NCBI RefSeq assembly: GCF_001870435.1
Contig: NZ_MDDR01000005.1
Coordinates: 62,001-126,000 of the forward strand
Reading direction: 5' to 3'
DNA: 64,000 bases
Origin: Pseudomonas costantinii
Lineage (GTDB): Bacteria; Pseudomonadota; Gammaproteobacteria; Pseudomonadales; Pseudomonadaceae
How positions within the stretch are numbered: the stretch's first letter is position 1; every line of letters begins with the position of its first letter. Made by a program: the position numbers and the translations under genes. The notes below the pieces were generated by a model that ran no database searches, had not been told where the DNA came from, and saw only the letters and a program-made list of their open reading frames with translations. Positions 31,681 to 41,456 of this stretch are shown piece by piece.

Positions 31681-32526
31681 ATGCCGCAACCGTTCATCTT
31701 CCGTACCATCGACCTGGATGGCCAGACCATCCGCACGGCGGTACGCCCGGGCAAGCCTCATTTGACGCCGTTGCTGATCTTCAACGGCATCGGCGCCAAC
31801 CTTGAGTTGGTGTTTCCGTTCGTCCAGGCCCTGGACCCGGACCTGGAAGTGATCGCCTTCGATGTGCCAGGGGTGGGCGGGTCCTCGACACCCAATCGGC
31901 CTTATCGATTTCCCGGCCTGGCCAAACTCACTGCGCGCATGCTCGATTACCTCGACTACGGCCAGGTTAACGTGGTGGGAGTTTCCTGGGGCGGGGCTTT
32001 GGCGCAGCAATTTGCCTATGACTACCCGGAGCGCTGCAAGAAGCTGATCCTGGCGGCCACGGCGGCGGGCGCGGTGATGGTGCCGGGCAAGCCGAAGGTG
32101 CTGTGGCTGATGGCAAGCCCTCGGCGCTACATCCAACCCTCCCACGTGGTGCGCATTGCGCCGATGATTTATGGCGGCTCGTTCCGCCGCGATTCGAAAT
32201 TGGCCGCCGAGCACGCCAGCAAAGTGCGCTCGGCCGGCAAGCTGGGTTACTACTGGCAGCTGTTTGCGGGGCTGGGCTGGACCAGCATCCACTGGCTGCA
32301 CAAGATCCGCCAACCGACCCTGGTGCTGGCGGGGGACGACGACCCGCTGATCCCCCTGATCAACATGCGCATGCTGGCCTGGCGCATTCCCAACGCACAG
32401 TTACACGTCATCGATGACGGCCACCTGTTCCTGATCACCCGCGCCGAAGCCGTAGCGCCGATCATCATGAAATTTCTCGAGGAGGAGCGCATGCGGGCAG
32501 TGATTCACCCGCGACCCGCGGTGTAA
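31681..32526 (+). CDS. phaZ: Intracellular mcl-PHA depolymerase
   Basis: A 281-residue alpha/beta hydrolase that releases 3-hydroxyalkanoic acids from stored polyester. The triad sits exactly where it is described for the P. putida enzyme: Ser102 in GVSWGG, Asp221 in AGDDDP, His248 in DDGHLF. The ATG at 31681 is the first family-consistent start; an open frame extends upstream through the REP sequence but is not conserved coding. It lies between the two synthase genes, the class II pha arrangement. Confidence 0.97.
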   Translation: MPQPFIFRTIDLDGQTIRTAVRPGKPHLTPLLIFNGIGANLELVFPFVQALDPDLEVIAFDVPGVGGSSTPNRPYRFPGLAKLTARMLDYLDYGQVNVVGVSWGGALAQQFAYDYPERCKKLILAATAAGAVMVPGKPKVLWLMASPRRYIQPSHVVRIAPMIYGGSFRRDSKLAAEHASKVRSAGKLGYYWQLFAGLGWTSIHWLHKIRQPTLVLAGDDDPLIPLINMRMLAWRIPNAQLHVIDDGHLFLITRAEAVAPIIMKFLEEERMRAVIHPRPAV

Positions 32527-32617
32527 GGACCACACCGCCGCGCAACTTGCCAAGAACCGACTATGGTTCTGAATTGGCGTGCCTGTTGATGATGGCTTGA
32601 CGAAGGAGTGTTGGCTC

Positions 32618-34300
32618 ATGCGAGAAAGACCCGTGACGAACCCGGCGCCCACCCCGGCGGCGTTCATCAATGCGCAAAATGCGATCACCGGCCTGCGCGG
32701 TCGAGATTTGCTGTCGACCCTGCGCAGCGTAGCCGCCCACGGCTTGCGCAACCCGGTGCATACCGCCCGTCATGCCCTGGCCCTGGGCGGACAACTGGGC
32801 CGCGTCTTGCTGGGTGAAGCCGTGCATGAACCCAACCCCCACGACAGCCGCTTCAGTGACCCCACCTGGAAGCTCAACCCGCTGTACCGGCGTAGCCTGC
32901 AAGCCTACTTGAGCTGGCAAAAGCAAGCCCGCCACTGGATCGACGACAGTACGCTGAGTGCCGATGACCGGGCCCGTGCGCACTTTGCTTTTTCCCTGCT
33001 CAACGATGCGGTCTCTCCCTCAAACACCCTGCTCAACCCGCTGGCCATCAAGGAGCTGCTCAACTCCGGCGGCAACAGCGTGGTGCGCGGCGTGAGCAAC
33101 CTGTTCGAAGACCTGCTGCACAACAATGGCCTGCCGCGCCAGGTGAGCAAGCACGCCTTTGAAGTGGGCAAAACGGTCGCTACCACCCCAGGCTCAGTGG
33201 TGTTTCGTAATGAGCTGCTGGAGTTGATCCAGTACAAGCCCATGAGCGAAAAACAGTACGCCAAACCGCTGCTGATAGTGCCGCCGCAAATCAACAAGTA
33301 CTACATCTTCGACCTCAGCCCAGCCAACAGCTTTGTGCAGTTCGCCCTGAAAAACGGCCTGCAGACGTTCATGGTCAGTTGGCGCAACCCGGATGTGCGC
33401 CACCGTGAATGGGGGCTCTCCACCTACGTTGCGGCCTTGGAGGAAGCACTCAACGTATGCCGAGCCATCACTGGCGCCCGCGAGGTCAACCTGATGGGCG
33501 CTTGCGCAGGCGGCCTGACCATTGCCGCCCTGCAAGGTCACCTGCAAGCCAAACGTCAACTGCGGCGCATCTCCAGTGCCAGTTACCTGGTGAGCCTGCT
33601 GGACAGCCAGATCGACAGCCCCGCCACCCTGTTCGCCGACGAACAGACTCTGGAAGCCGCCAAGCGTCGTTCCTACCAGCAAGGCGTGCTGGACGGCCGC
33701 GACATGGCCAAGGTGTTTGCCTGGATGCGCCCCAACGATCTGATCTGGAACTACTGGATCAACAATTACCTGTTGGGCAAGGAGCCGCCGGCCTTCGACA
33801 TCCTGTACTGGAACAACGACAACACGCGTCTGCCCGCCGCGCTGCATGGCGACCTGCTGGACTTCTTCAAGCACAACCCGTTGAGCCATCCCGGCGGCCT
33901 GGAGGTATGCGGTACACCGATTGATTTGCAGAAGGTCACGGTGGACAGCTTCAGCGTGGCCGGGATCAACGACCACATCACGCCATGGGACGCGGTGTAT
34001 CGCTCGACCCAACTGCTGGGTGGTGACAAGCGCTTTGTGCTGTCCAATAGCGGGCATATCCAGAGCATCCTCAACCCGCCGGGCAACCCCAAGGCTAACT
34101 ACGTCGAGAACCCCAAGCTAAGCAGCGACCCGCGCGCCTGGTACTACGACGCCAACCACGTCGAAGGCAGCTGGTGGCCGCAGTGGCTGGAGTGGATTCA
34201 GCAACGCTCAGGCGTACAGCGCGAAACCCTGACTGCCCTGGGCAACCAGAATTACCCACCGATGGAAGCGGCGCCAGGCACTTACGTGCGTGTGCGCTGA
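32618..34300 (+). CDS. phaC2: Class II poly(3-hydroxyalkanoate) synthase 2
   Basis: A 560-residue paralogue of PhaC1. The triad is Cys296 (GACAGG), Asp452 (GINDHITPW) and His480 (SGHIQSILNPPG). I chose the ATG at 32618 because AAGGAG lies nine bases upstream; the frame is open from 32579. Having two synthases around phaZ is the hallmark of mcl-PHA pseudomonads. They can differ in monomer preference, which sequence alone does not reveal. phaD follows after 27 bases. Confidence 0.97.
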   Translation: MRERPVTNPAPTPAAFINAQNAITGLRGRDLLSTLRSVAAHGLRNPVHTARHALALGGQLGRVLLGEAVHEPNPHDSRFSDPTWKLNPLYRRSLQAYLSWQKQARHWIDDSTLSADDRARAHFAFSLLNDAVSPSNTLLNPLAIKELLNSGGNSVVRGVSNLFEDLLHNNGLPRQVSKHAFEVGKTVATTPGSVVFRNELLELIQYKPMSEKQYAKPLLIVPPQINKYYIFDLSPANSFVQFALKNGLQTFMVSWRNPDVRHREWGLSTYVAALEEALNVCRAITGAREVNLMGACAGGLTIAALQGHLQAKRQLRRISSASYLVSLLDSQIDSPATLFADEQTLEAAKRRSYQQGVLDGRDMAKVFAWMRPNDLIWNYWINNYLLGKEPPAFDILYWNNDNTRLPAALHGDLLDFFKHNPLSHPGGLEVCGTPIDLQKVTVDSFSVAGINDHITPWDAVYRSTQLLGGDKRFVLSNSGHIQSILNPPGNPKANYVENPKLSSDPRAWYYDANHVEGSWWPQWLEWIQQRSGVQRETLTALGNQNYPPMEAAPGTYVRVR

Positions 34301-34327
34301 GCTCAACGATCACATTAAGAAGACTGG

Positions 34328-34948
34328 ATGAAGACCCGCGACCGTATCCTTGAATGTGCCCTGCAGTTGTTCAACCAGAAGGGCGAACCGAACGTGTCGA
34401 CCATGGAGGTGGCCAATGAAATGGGGATCAGCCCGGGCAACCTCTACTACCACTTCCATGGCAAGGAGCCGTTGGTGCTCGGATTGTTCGAGCGCTTTCA
34501 ATGTGAGTTGGCACCGCTGCTCGACCCACCGGCGGATGCGCAGTTGGAGGCCGAGGACTATTGGCTGTTCCTGCACTTGATCGTCGAGCGCATGGCCCAT
34601 TACCGGTTTCTGTTCCAGGACCTGTCGAACCTGGCCGGGCGCCTGCCAAAACTGGCCAAGGGTATTCGCAACCTGCTGACGGCGCTCAAGCGCACCCTGG
34701 CGTCATTGCTCGCGCGGTTGAAGGCATCGGGGCAGTTGGTCAGTGGCACCCAGGCGTTGGGGCAACTGGTGGAGCAGATCACCATGACCTTGCTGTTTTC
34801 CCTGGATTACCAGCGGATTCTGGACCGTGAAGGTGAAGTGCGAGTGGTGGTGTACCAGATCATGATGCTGGTGGCGCCACATCTGTTGTTGCCGGCACGG
34901 CTGGCAACCGAGAAATTCGCGCTGAAATACCTGGATGACATAGATTAA
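34328..34948 (+). CDS. phaD: TetR-family regulator PhaD
   Basis: A 206-residue TetR-type protein. The N-terminal helix-turn-helix (STMEVANEMGISPGNLYYHFHGKE) is followed by an all-helical ligand domain. In P. putida PhaD acts as an activator at the phaC1 and phaI promoters, sensing an acyl-CoA-type effector. It is the last gene of phaC1ZC2D, and its terminator is shared with the convergent phaIF operon. Confidence 0.95.
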   Translation: MKTRDRILECALQLFNQKGEPNVSTMEVANEMGISPGNLYYHFHGKEPLVLGLFERFQCELAPLLDPPADAQLEAEDYWLFLHLIVERMAHYRFLFQDLSNLAGRLPKLAKGIRNLLTALKRTLASLLARLKASGQLVSGTQALGQLVEQITMTLLFSLDYQRILDREGEVRVVVYQIMMLVAPHLLLPARLATEKFALKYLDDID

Positions 34949-34979
34949 AAATGTGTGGCGTTGAAGAAGCTGCGCCATA

Positions 34980-35016
34980 AAAAAATGCCCGACCTTTGCA
35001 GGCCGGGCATTTTTTA
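34980..35016. terminator. Bidirectional terminator between phaD and phaF
   Basis: AAAAAATGCCCG-accttt...-CCGGGCATTTTTT, a GC stem with A and T tracts on both sides, between convergent operons. Confidence 0.92.
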
Positions 35017-35029
35017 CGCCCTGATAAAA

Positions 35030-35992
35030 TCAGGACTGACTGGATGGCGTCGGGGTTACCGGCGTTGCAGTCGAGGTTGCAACAGCGTGTGTCGGTGCGG
35101 AAACCGAGTTGGCTGTCGAAGCGGTTGGCGCCGAGGTAGCAGGCTTGGCCGCAACAGCAGGTTTGGCGGCTGCTGGTTTTTTGGCTACCGCTGGTTTCTT
35201 CACTGCAGCAGGTTTTGCCGCCGGCTTGGCAGCCACAGGTTTTGCCGCAGCTGGCTTGACGGCTGGTTTTGCAGCAGCCGGCTTGGCGGCAGGTTTGGCG
35301 GCGGCGGTTTTAGCCGCTGGTTTGGCGGCTGGTTTTGCAGCAGGCTTGGCAGCAGCTTTAGCGGCCACGGGTTTAGCGGCAGGCTTGGCAGCCGGTTTGG
35401 CGGCTGCGGTTTTCGCAGCAGGCTTGGCGGCAGGTTTTGCTGCTGCTTTGGCTGGAGCCTTGGCCGCAGGTTTTGCAGCAGGCTTGGCCGCGGCTTTCAC
35501 CAGAGGCTTGGCCGCAGGTTTAGCCGCGGGTTTGGCAGCTGCGGTTTTAGCGGCAGGCTTGGCAGCAGGTTTTGCAGCGACAGCTTTCACGGGAGCCACT
35601 TTAGCGCCGGTGAGTTTTTCGATTTGCTTGGTCAGGGTATCGACCTTGCTGTGCAGCGTTTTGAGCTCTGCTTTGCTAGGTACGCCCAGTCGCGAAATGG
35701 CACTGTTGAGGCGCTTGTCGAAAGTTTCTTCCAACTTGCCCCAGGTGTCAGAAATGCTCGACTTGGCGGAACCGGCAGTTGCCTTGGCCGCTTCAACTTT
35801 TTTACCAACCGTGCTCTTGGTCAACTTCTCGGCCTTCTCGCCGTCCTTGACCAAAGTATCGAAGTATTTGCCGCCGTCACTGCTAACCTTCGAATACACG
35901 CCTAAACCAGCCAGCCAGATCTTACGGGAATATTTTTCAACTTCCCCGATCCACGAGCTGTTTTCTTTCTGAGTAGTCTTCTTAACAGCCAT
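35030..35992 (-). CDS. phaF: PHA granule phasin PhaF with histone H1-like tail
   Basis: A 320-residue two-domain protein. Residues 1 to about 125 form the phasin domain (IWLAGLGVYSKVSSDGGKYF and a coiled coil with LHSKVDTLTKQIEKL) that binds granules. From about residue 135 a Lys/Ala/Pro-rich tail with some 26 KP dipeptides in AAKP-type repeats resembles histone H1 and binds DNA non-specifically. In P. putida PhaF spreads granules to both daughter cells. The C-terminal 40 residues are Ser/Thr/Ala-rich. The tail is long, as PhaF proteins I recall are nearer 250-300 residues. The gene follows phaI by 12 bases. Confidence 0.96.
   Translation of the reverse strand: MAVKKTTQKENSSWIGEVEKYSRKIWLAGLGVYSKVSSDGGKYFDTLVKDGEKAEKLTKSTVGKKVEAAKATAGSAKSSISDTWGKLEETFDKRLNSAISRLGVPSKAELKTLHSKVDTLTKQIEKLTGAKVAPVKAVAAKPAAKPAAKTAAAKPAAKPAAKPLVKAAAKPAAKPAAKAPAKAAAKPAAKPAAKTAAAKPAAKPAAKPVAAKAAAKPAAKPAAKPAAKTAAAKPAAKPAAAKPAVKPAAAKPVAAKPAAKPAAVKKPAVAKKPAAAKPAVAAKPATSAPTASTANSVSAPTHAVATSTATPVTPTPSSQS
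35110..35590. repeat. Degenerate tandem repeat encoding AAKP units in phaF
   Basis: Imperfect 9-12 base units (variants of GCAGGTTTGGCGGCT-like blocks) encode the AAKP tail of PhaF. The repetition makes the segment prone to slippage and length variation between strains. Confidence 0.8.
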
Positions 35993-36004
35993 CCCGATGT
36001 CTCC

Positions 36005-36427
36005 TTAGTGTTTACGCGCGACACGTTCTAGCAATGCCGTCAGCTCTTCGAGCTTAGCAGAGAGTGTCTCAACGTCATGTTTAGACGCAATGCCGATCCG
36101 ATTCAAGGCACTTGCAACACGCGTGTCAAAAGCTTTTTCAACTTTATCCAGTTGAACTTCAACCAAACCTTTGACGCTCGAGACGTTACTCTTTACTTGG
36201 TCAATCTGACTGTTGGCGGCATCAAGTTGTTCAACCACAACTTTTTTGCCTTTACTTTCAACATGTTGACCGGTCTTAACCAGCTCTTTGAAGTACTCGC
36301 TGCCCTCGCTGCCGACCTTGGCATAGGCGCCAAGTCCCGCCAGCCAGATCTTGCGGGCATAGCTTTTAACGTCACTCAGGGCGGTGGATTGAACGTCGAT
36401 TTTTTTCTTCAAAATAACTTTGGCCAT
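36005..36427 (-). CDS. phaI: PHA granule phasin PhaI
   Basis: A 140-residue phasin, equivalent to PhaF without the DNA-binding tail. The shared core is IWLAGLGAYAKVGSEGSEYF, followed by a coiled coil (KLEELTALLERV). I chose the ATG at 36427 (GAGGTG nearby); 20 codons of upstream open frame lack family similarity. It is first in the phaIF operon, with a promoter region that holds three TAGGGTG copies. Confidence 0.96.
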   Translation of the reverse strand: MAKVILKKKIDVQSTALSDVKSYARKIWLAGLGAYAKVGSEGSEYFKELVKTGQHVESKGKKVVVEQLDAANSQIDQVKSNVSSVKGLVEVQLDKVEKAFDTRVASALNRIGIASKHDVETLSAKLEELTALLERVARKH

Positions 36428-36445
36428 GGTGCACCTCACGCAAAA

Positions 36446-36520
36446 TAGGGTGGAGGAACGGCCCACAGGAGTTGAGGGCTTGGGCACAAAGTAGGGTGAA
36501 AAATTAGAATCGGCACCCTA
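36446..36520. promoter_or_regulatory. phaI upstream region with three TAGGGTG boxes
   Basis: TAGGGTG occurs at 36446-36452 and 36492-36498, and its complement CACCCTA at 36514-36520. The last two form a 7-bp dyad with a 15-base spacer. The arrangement fits an operator for a dimeric regulator such as PhaD. Binding is inferred, and the motif differs from the dyad upstream of phaC1. Confidence 0.45.
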
Positions 36521-36532
36521 AGAACACATCGA

Positions 36533-36808
36533 TCAGGCCAGTGCCTTATCCAGGGCCTTCTCGATTTCGGACTTGATGGTGCCACTCATGGCCGACATCA
36601 ACAGGCCCAGTTCCACATCAATGCGCAGTGAGTCATCGGCGACTAATACCGTGCCTTTAACCCCCGAACGCTTGAGGTTCAAGGTATCGCCGGACCACGA
36701 CGGCTCCAGGCCATATTGTTCCTTGAGTTTGTGCGCCAACTTCTCGGCCTTTGCCCGCGCGCCTTCTTTACCCAGGGTATGTGCACGCTCAACGGTAATA
36801 CGGGCCAT
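36533..36808 (-). CDS. Polyhydroxyalkanoic acid system family protein
   Basis: A 91-residue protein of the small PHA granule-region family, recognised by ARAKAEKLAHKLKEQYGLEPSWSGD and VADDSLRIDVELGLLMSAM. It lies just upstream of phaI on the same strand. A dyad lies between, so phaI may have its own promoter. Such proteins accompany PHA genes in many proteobacteria and have no established enzymatic function that I know. It is divergent from ubiE (144-base gap). Confidence 0.85.
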   Translation of the reverse strand: MARITVERAHTLGKEGARAKAEKLAHKLKEQYGLEPSWSGDTLNLKRSGVKGTVLVADDSLRIDVELGLLMSAMSGTIKSEIEKALDKALA

Positions 36809-36952
36809 TGCTATGACTCCTCTTTATAACGACTGGAACACCTTCCGTGCGGCAAAAGGTCTCGGTGACCGCCTATCTTACCTTCAGCCTTGCCAAGACA
36901 AAGCAGGCCTTGGGGATTATCATGTCCCGCATTCTCTTTTGGTGACAGCGAT

Positions 36953-37723
36953 ATGACTGATCAGCGCAAAGGCAGCGATGCCGAACCCACCACTCACTTC
37001 GGCTTCAAGAACGTCCCGGAAAGCCAAAAAGCGGAAAAAGTCGCTGAGGTGTTCCACTCCGTAGCCGCCAAGTACGACCTGATGAACGACGTGCTGTCGG
37101 GCGGTATGCACCGCCTGTGGAAGCGTTTCACCATCGAGCTGTCGGGCGTACGCACCGGCAACCGCGTACTGGATATCGCCGGTGGTACGGGCGACCTGGC
37201 AGCCAAGTTCTCCAAGCTCGTCGGCCCCACTGGCCAAGTGGTGCTCGCGGACATCAACGGCTCGATGCTCAAGGTCGGTCGCGATCGCCTGCTGGATAAA
37301 GGCGTGGCCGGCAATATCGAATTCGTCCAGGCAGATGCTGAAAAGCTGCCGTTCCCGGACAACCATTTCGACTGCGTGACCATCGCCTTCGGCCTGCGCA
37401 ACGTGACCCACAAGGAAGACGCGATCCGCTCGATGCTGCGCGTACTCAAGCCGGGTGGCCGTCTGTTGGTGCTGGAGTTCTCCAAGCCGACCAACGCGCT
37501 GATGTCCAAGGTCTATGACACCTACTCCTTTGCCTTCATGCCGTTGATGGGCAAGCTGATCACCAATGACGCCGAAAGCTATCGCTACCTGGCTGAATCG
37601 ATCCGCATGCACCCCGACCAGGAAACCCTGAAGTCGATGATGGTAGAGGCCGGCTTCGACCGCGTGACCTACCACAACATGACCTCGGGCATCGTCGCCC
37701 TGCACCGCGGCATCAAGCCCTGA
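36953..37723 (+). CDS. ubiE: Ubiquinone/menaquinone biosynthesis C-methyltransferase
   Basis: A 256-residue SAM-dependent methyltransferase that adds the C-2 methyl of the ubiquinone ring. Visible are the SAM motif [12 protein letters not shown] and the family signatures [17 protein letters not shown] and [15 protein letters not shown] chose the ATG at 36953; the upstream frame to 36890 is not conserved. Its TGA overlaps the ubiJ ATG by one base. Confidence 0.97.
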   Translation: MTDQRKGSDAEPTTHFGFKNVPESQKAEKVAEVFHSVAAKYDLMNDVLSGGMHRLWKRFTIELSGVRTGNRVLDIAGGTGDLAAKFSKLVGPTGQVVLADINGSMLKVGRDRLLDKGVAGNIEFVQADAEKLPFPDNHFDCVTIAFGLRNVTHKEDAIRSMLRVLKPGGRLLVLEFSKPTNALMSKVYDTYSFAFMPLMGKLITNDAESYRYLAESIRMHPDQETLKSMMVEAGFDRVTYHNMTSGIVALHRGIKP

Positions 37724-38346
37724 TGCTGCTCAAAGGTCTTCTGGCCAGCGTTGAACACGGCCTCAATCGTGTACTGCGCCTGGACAGCACCGCCCTGGCG
37801 CGGCTCGCGCACTTGAACGGCAAGGTGATTGCCGTCGACTGCCGCAGTCCCGCCTTGCAACTGTTTATCCTGCCCAGTGATGAAGGCCTGCTGCTCGCGA
37901 CCGACTGGGCCGCCGAGGCCGACTGCACGCTACGCGCACCGGCGTCGAGCCTGTTGCACCTGGCCCTGAGCCGCAACAAGACCGCCATACTGCACAGCGC
38001 CGAAGTGGAACTGGAAGGCGACAGCGCGGTGCTGATGGACCTGGCCGCCGTGCTGCAAGACCTGGAGTTGGACTGGGAATACGAGCTGTCACGCTGGATC
38101 GGCCCTGTGGCCACCCAGTTGATCAGCGGGCACCTGCGCAGCCGCGCACGCTGGTACCAGCAAGGATTCGCCAGCCTCAACCAGAACCTCGCCGAATACT
38201 TGAGCGAAGAATCGCGCACCCTGGTCGGAGAACGGGAAGCGCAAGCGCGCTTTCGTGAACTCGACAAGGCCAAAATCGACCTGGAACGCCTTGAGGCGCG
38301 CTTCGAGCGCCTGAGCCGTTCCCTTGATCCAAGCGATAACGCATGA
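37723..38346 (+). CDS. ubiJ: Ubiquinone biosynthesis accessory factor UbiJ
   Basis: A 207-residue SCP2-domain protein (about residues 15-115) with a C-terminal coiled-coil tail ([21 protein letters not shown]). In E. coli UbiJ binds lipid ubiquinone intermediates and works in the soluble Ubi complex. The ubiE-ubiJ-ubiB order and the overlaps of one and four bases support the assignment. Confidence 0.94.
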   Translation: MLLKGLLASVEHGLNRVLRLDSTALARLAHLNGKVIAVDCRSPALQLFILPSDEGLLLATDWAAEADCTLRAPASSLLHLALSRNKTAILHSAEVELEGDSAVLMDLAAVLQDLELDWEYELSRWIGPVATQLISGHLRSRARWYQQGFASLNQNLAEYLSEESRTLVGEREAQARFRELDKAKIDLERLEARFERLSRSLDPSDNA

Positions 38347-39947
38347 AGCTGCTCGCCGTCCGCCGTTTGTTTCGTATCCAGCGCGTCGTAATCCGCTACC
38401 GCCTCGATGACCTGCTGTTCGCCCTGCCCCTGCCGTGGTTCCTGCTGGCGGTGCGCTACGTGCTGCCGTGGCGCTGGTTCCCGCGCAAACAGCTGGAGCT
38501 GAGCCGTGGTGCGCGCCTGCGCCTGGCGTTACAGGATTTGGGGCCGATCTTTATCAAGTTCGGGCAAATCCTCTCCACGCGCCGCGACTTGCTGCCTGAA
38601 GACATCGCCGACGAGCTGATGCTGCTGCAAGACCGCGTACCGCCGTTCGACTCCCAGCAATCGGTCAACCTGATCGAAGAGCAGCTTGGTAAAAAAATCA
38701 GCGAAGTGTTCAGCCGCTTCGACATCGAACCGCTGGCCTCGGCCTCCGTGGCGCAAGTGCACGCCGCGCAGCTCAAGACCGGCGAAGAAGTGGTGGTAAA
38801 GGTGATCCGCCCGGGTCTCAAGCCGATTATCGGCCAGGACCTGGCGTGGCTGTTTATCCTCGCCCGCGCCGCCGAGCGTTTCTCGGCCGACGCGCGCCTG
38901 CTGCACCCGGTGGATGTGGTCGCCGACTACGAAAAAACCATCTACGACGAACTCGACCTGCTGCGCGAAGCCGCCAACGCCAGCCAGCTCAAGCGCAACT
39001 TCGAAGGCTCGCCGCTGCTGTACGTGCCGCAAGTGTATTGGGACTGGTGCCGCCCGAAAGTGCTGGTGATGGAGCGTATCTATGGCGTACAGGTCACCGA
39101 CCTCGCCACCCTGGCCGACCAGCGCACCGACATGAAGATGCTCGCCGAGCGCGGCGTGGAGATTTTCTTCACCCAAGTGTTCCGCGACAGCTTCTTCCAC
39201 GCCGACATGCACCCGGGCAACATCTTCGTCAGCACCGTCAACCCGTGGAGCCCGCAGTACATTGCGATCGACTGCGGCATCGTCGGCAGCCTGACCCCGG
39301 AAGACCAGGACTACCTGGCCCGCAACTTGTTCGCTTTCTTCAAGCGTGACTACCGCCGCGTGGCGCAGTTGCACATCGATTCGGGCTGGGTGCCGGCGGA
39401 AACCAAACTCAACGAATTCGAAGCGGCGATTCGCACCGTGTGCGAACCGATCTTTGAAAAACCGTTAAAAGATATTTCCTTCGGCCAAGTGCTGATGCGC
39501 CTGTTCCAGACCGCGCGCCGCTTCAACATGGAAGTACAGCCGCAGCTGGTACTGCTGCAAAAGACCTTGCTGAATATCGAAGGCCTGGGTCGCCAGCTGT
39601 ATCCGGACCTCGACCTGTGGAACACCGCCCAACCGTTCCTGGAACGCTGGATGCGCGAGCGCGTCAGCCCGAAAACCCTGATCGGCAACCTGCACAGCCA
39701 GTTCGAACAGCTGCCACACTTGGCCAACATGACCCGCGACCTGCTGGAACGCATGTCCCAGCCCCACGCCGAGGACCCTGCGCCGCCGTGGCACAAGCGC
39801 AAGGACGATTGGTTCCTGCGTCTGCTGGGCGCCGCGCACCTGGTGGGCGGCGTAATTTTGGCCATTGGCGGGCCACTGAATGAGCTGGGCCACTGGCCCG
39901 CTGGCATCATGGTCGCCGTGGGTGTTTATCTGATCGTGCGTCGATAG
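38343..39947 (+). CDS. ubiB: Ubiquinone biosynthesis atypical kinase/ATPase UbiB
   Basis: A 534-residue ADCK/UbiB-family protein needed for ubiquinone synthesis. The family KxGQ motif is in [17 protein letters not shown], the alanine-rich nucleotide loop is [11 protein letters not shown], and the metal-binding region is IDCGIVGSL. Two C-terminal transmembrane helices ([16 protein letters not shown] and [14 protein letters not shown]) anchor it. It overlaps ubiJ by four bases. hisI follows after 41 bases. Confidence 0.96.
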   Translation: MKLLAVRRLFRIQRVVIRYRLDDLLFALPLPWFLLAVRYVLPWRWFPRKQLELSRGARLRLALQDLGPIFIKFGQILSTRRDLLPEDIADELMLLQDRVPPFDSQQSVNLIEEQLGKKISEVFSRFDIEPLASASVAQVHAAQLKTGEEVVVKVIRPGLKPIIGQDLAWLFILARAAERFSADARLLHPVDVVADYEKTIYDELDLLREAANASQLKRNFEGSPLLYVPQVYWDWCRPKVLVMERIYGVQVTDLATLADQRTDMKMLAERGVEIFFTQVFRDSFFHADMHPGNIFVSTVNPWSPQYIAIDCGIVGSLTPEDQDYLARNLFAFFKRDYRRVAQLHIDSGWVPAETKLNEFEAAIRTVCEPIFEKPLKDISFGQVLMRLFQTARRFNMEVQPQLVLLQKTLLNIEGLGRQLYPDLDLWNTAQPFLERWMRERVSPKTLIGNLHSQFEQLPHLANMTRDLLERMSQPHAEDPAPPWHKRKDDWFLRLLGAAHLVGGVILAIGGPLNELGHWPAGIMVAVGVYLIVRR

Positions 39948-39988
39948 CCAATCCGGTTATACACTGTCGCAAATTGCCGGAGCCGAAC

Positions 39989-40381
39989 ATGAAAGACTGG
40001 CTGGACGAGATCAAGTGGGACAGTGACGGCCTGGTGCCGGCCATTGCCCAGGACTACAAGACCGGGCGTGTGCTGATGATGGCCTGGATGAACCGCGAGG
40101 CCCTGAGCCTGACTGCCACTGAGCAGCGCGCCATCTACTGGTCACGCTCGCGTGGCAAACTATGGCGTAAGGGCGAAGAGTCCGGGCACGTGCAAACCCT
40201 GCACGAGATGCGCATCGACTGCGACGCCGACGTGGTGATCCTCAAGGTCGAGCAAATCGGCGACATCGCCTGCCACACCGGTCGCCACAGCTGCTTCTAT
40301 CGCGTGTTCGAGAACGGCGAATGGAAGGTTGTTGAACCGGTACTCAAAGACCCGCACGCTATCTACTCGGCAGGACACTGA
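39989..40381 (+). CDS. hisI: Phosphoribosyl-AMP cyclohydrolase
   Basis: A 130-residue zinc enzyme, the third step of histidine synthesis (PR-AMP ring opening). Signatures are [17 protein letters not shown] and the metal-ligand cysteines in DCDAD and [12 protein letters not shown] chose the ATG at 39989 because GGAG lies six bases upstream; an in-frame TTG at 39974 is weaker. It is separate from hisE, unlike the fused HisIE of enterobacteria. Confidence 0.97.
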   Translation: MKDWLDEIKWDSDGLVPAIAQDYKTGRVLMMAWMNREALSLTATEQRAIYWSRSRGKLWRKGEESGHVQTLHEMRIDCDADVVILKVEQIGDIACHTGRHSCFYRVFENGEWKVVEPVLKDPHAIYSAGH

Positions 40382-40383
40382 AC

Positions 40384-40716
40384 ATGAGCGATACCCTGAA
40401 CCGTGTGGCCCAGGTGTTGGAAGACCGCAAAGGCGCGGATGCCGACAGTTCCTATGTCGCCAGCCTGTACCACAAAGGTCTGAACAAAATTCTGGAAAAG
40501 CTCGGCGAGGAATCCATCGAGACGATCATCGCAGCCAAGGACGCGCAGATCAGCGGCGACTGCAGCGATGTGATCTACGAAACTGCCGACTTGTGGTTCC
40601 ACAGCCTGGTCATGCTCGCCCAACTGGGGCAGCATCCACAGGCAGTGCTGGATGAACTGGACCGTCGCTTCGGCTTGTCCGGGCATGCCGAAAAGGCCTC
40701 GCGCCCGTCCGCCTGA
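40384..40716 (+). CDS. hisE: Phosphoribosyl-ATP pyrophosphatase
   Basis: A 110-residue MazG-fold enzyme, the second step of histidine synthesis (PR-ATP to PR-AMP). Recognised by [20 protein letters not shown] and [12 protein letters not shown]. It starts two bases after hisI, so the two are translationally linked. tatA follows after 25 bases. Confidence 0.97.
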   Translation: MSDTLNRVAQVLEDRKGADADSSYVASLYHKGLNKILEKLGEESIETIIAAKDAQISGDCSDVIYETADLWFHSLVMLAQLGQHPQAVLDELDRRFGLSGHAEKASRPSA

Positions 40717-40741
40717 ATAACTTTCACAGAGGAATTGCAGC

Positions 40742-41020
40742 ATGGGCATTTTTGACTGGAAACACTGGATCGTCATTCTGGTGGTAGTTGTACTGGTGTT
40801 CGGCACCAAGAAACTCAAGAACCTGGGCACCGACGTAGGCGAGTCGATCAAGGGCTTTCGTAAAGCCATGAACGACGATGAAAAACCTGCTGACCCCGTA
40901 GTTAACCCAGCGCCGCCGGTCCAGCCTGTGCACCCGCAGGCCGCCCAGCCAATCACCGAGCGTCGTACCTTCGACGTGCAGGCTGAGAAAGTCGAAGAGC
41001 CGACCCGCAAAGACTCGTGA
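40742..41020 (+). CDS. tatA: Sec-independent translocase subunit TatA
   Basis: A 92-residue protein with an N-terminal transmembrane helix (about 5-22), the hinge [24 protein letters not shown] as the amphipathic helix, and an unstructured Pro-rich acidic tail. TatA oligomerises to form the path for folded twin-arginine substrates. It is first in tatABC, and a good AGAGGAA site precedes the ATG. Confidence 0.96.
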   Translation: MGIFDWKHWIVILVVVVLVFGTKKLKNLGTDVGESIKGFRKAMNDDEKPADPVVNPAPPVQPVHPQAAQPITERRTFDVQAEKVEEPTRKDS

Positions 41021-41030
41021 GCACTGACTA

Positions 41031-41456
41031 ATGTTTGGTATCAGCTTCTCTGAACTGCTCCTCGTCGGCCTGGTTGCCCTGTTGGTGCTGGGGCCGGAAC
41101 GCCTGCCCGGTGCCGCGCGCACCGCAGGCCTATGGATCGGGCGCTTGAAGCGCAGCTTCAACGCCATCAAACAGGAAGTTGAACGGGAAATCGGCGCCGA
41201 CGAGATCCGTCGGCAACTGCACAACGAACATATCCTGTCGTTGGAGCAGGAAGCGCGGAAGATTCTTTCCCCGGTCCAGGAGCCCGCCAAACCGGCCGAA
41301 CCTGTGGCCGAGCACAGCATCGCGCCGACACCTGTGGTTGAAGCCCCACCTGCTGCTCCGATCCCGACCGCTCCAACCGCGACAGAGCCCGCCGCGCCGA
41401 CGCCCGTTGCGTCGCCCGCGCCCCATGACCCTACATTGCCGCCGCGAGCCCCATGA
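41031..41456 (+). CDS. tatB: Sec-independent translocase subunit TatB
   Basis: A 141-residue protein with the TatB signature [25 protein letters not shown]: a transmembrane helix followed by the invariant glycine-proline hinge and an amphipathic helix. The C-terminal half is Pro/Ala-rich. It works with TatC as the signal-peptide receptor. It overlaps tatC by four bases. Confidence 0.95.
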   Translation: MFGISFSELLLVGLVALLVLGPERLPGAARTAGLWIGRLKRSFNAIKQEVEREIGADEIRRQLHNEHILSLEQEARKILSPVQEPAKPAEPVAEHSIAPTPVVEAPPAAPIPTAPTATEPAAPTPVASPAPHDPTLPPRAP

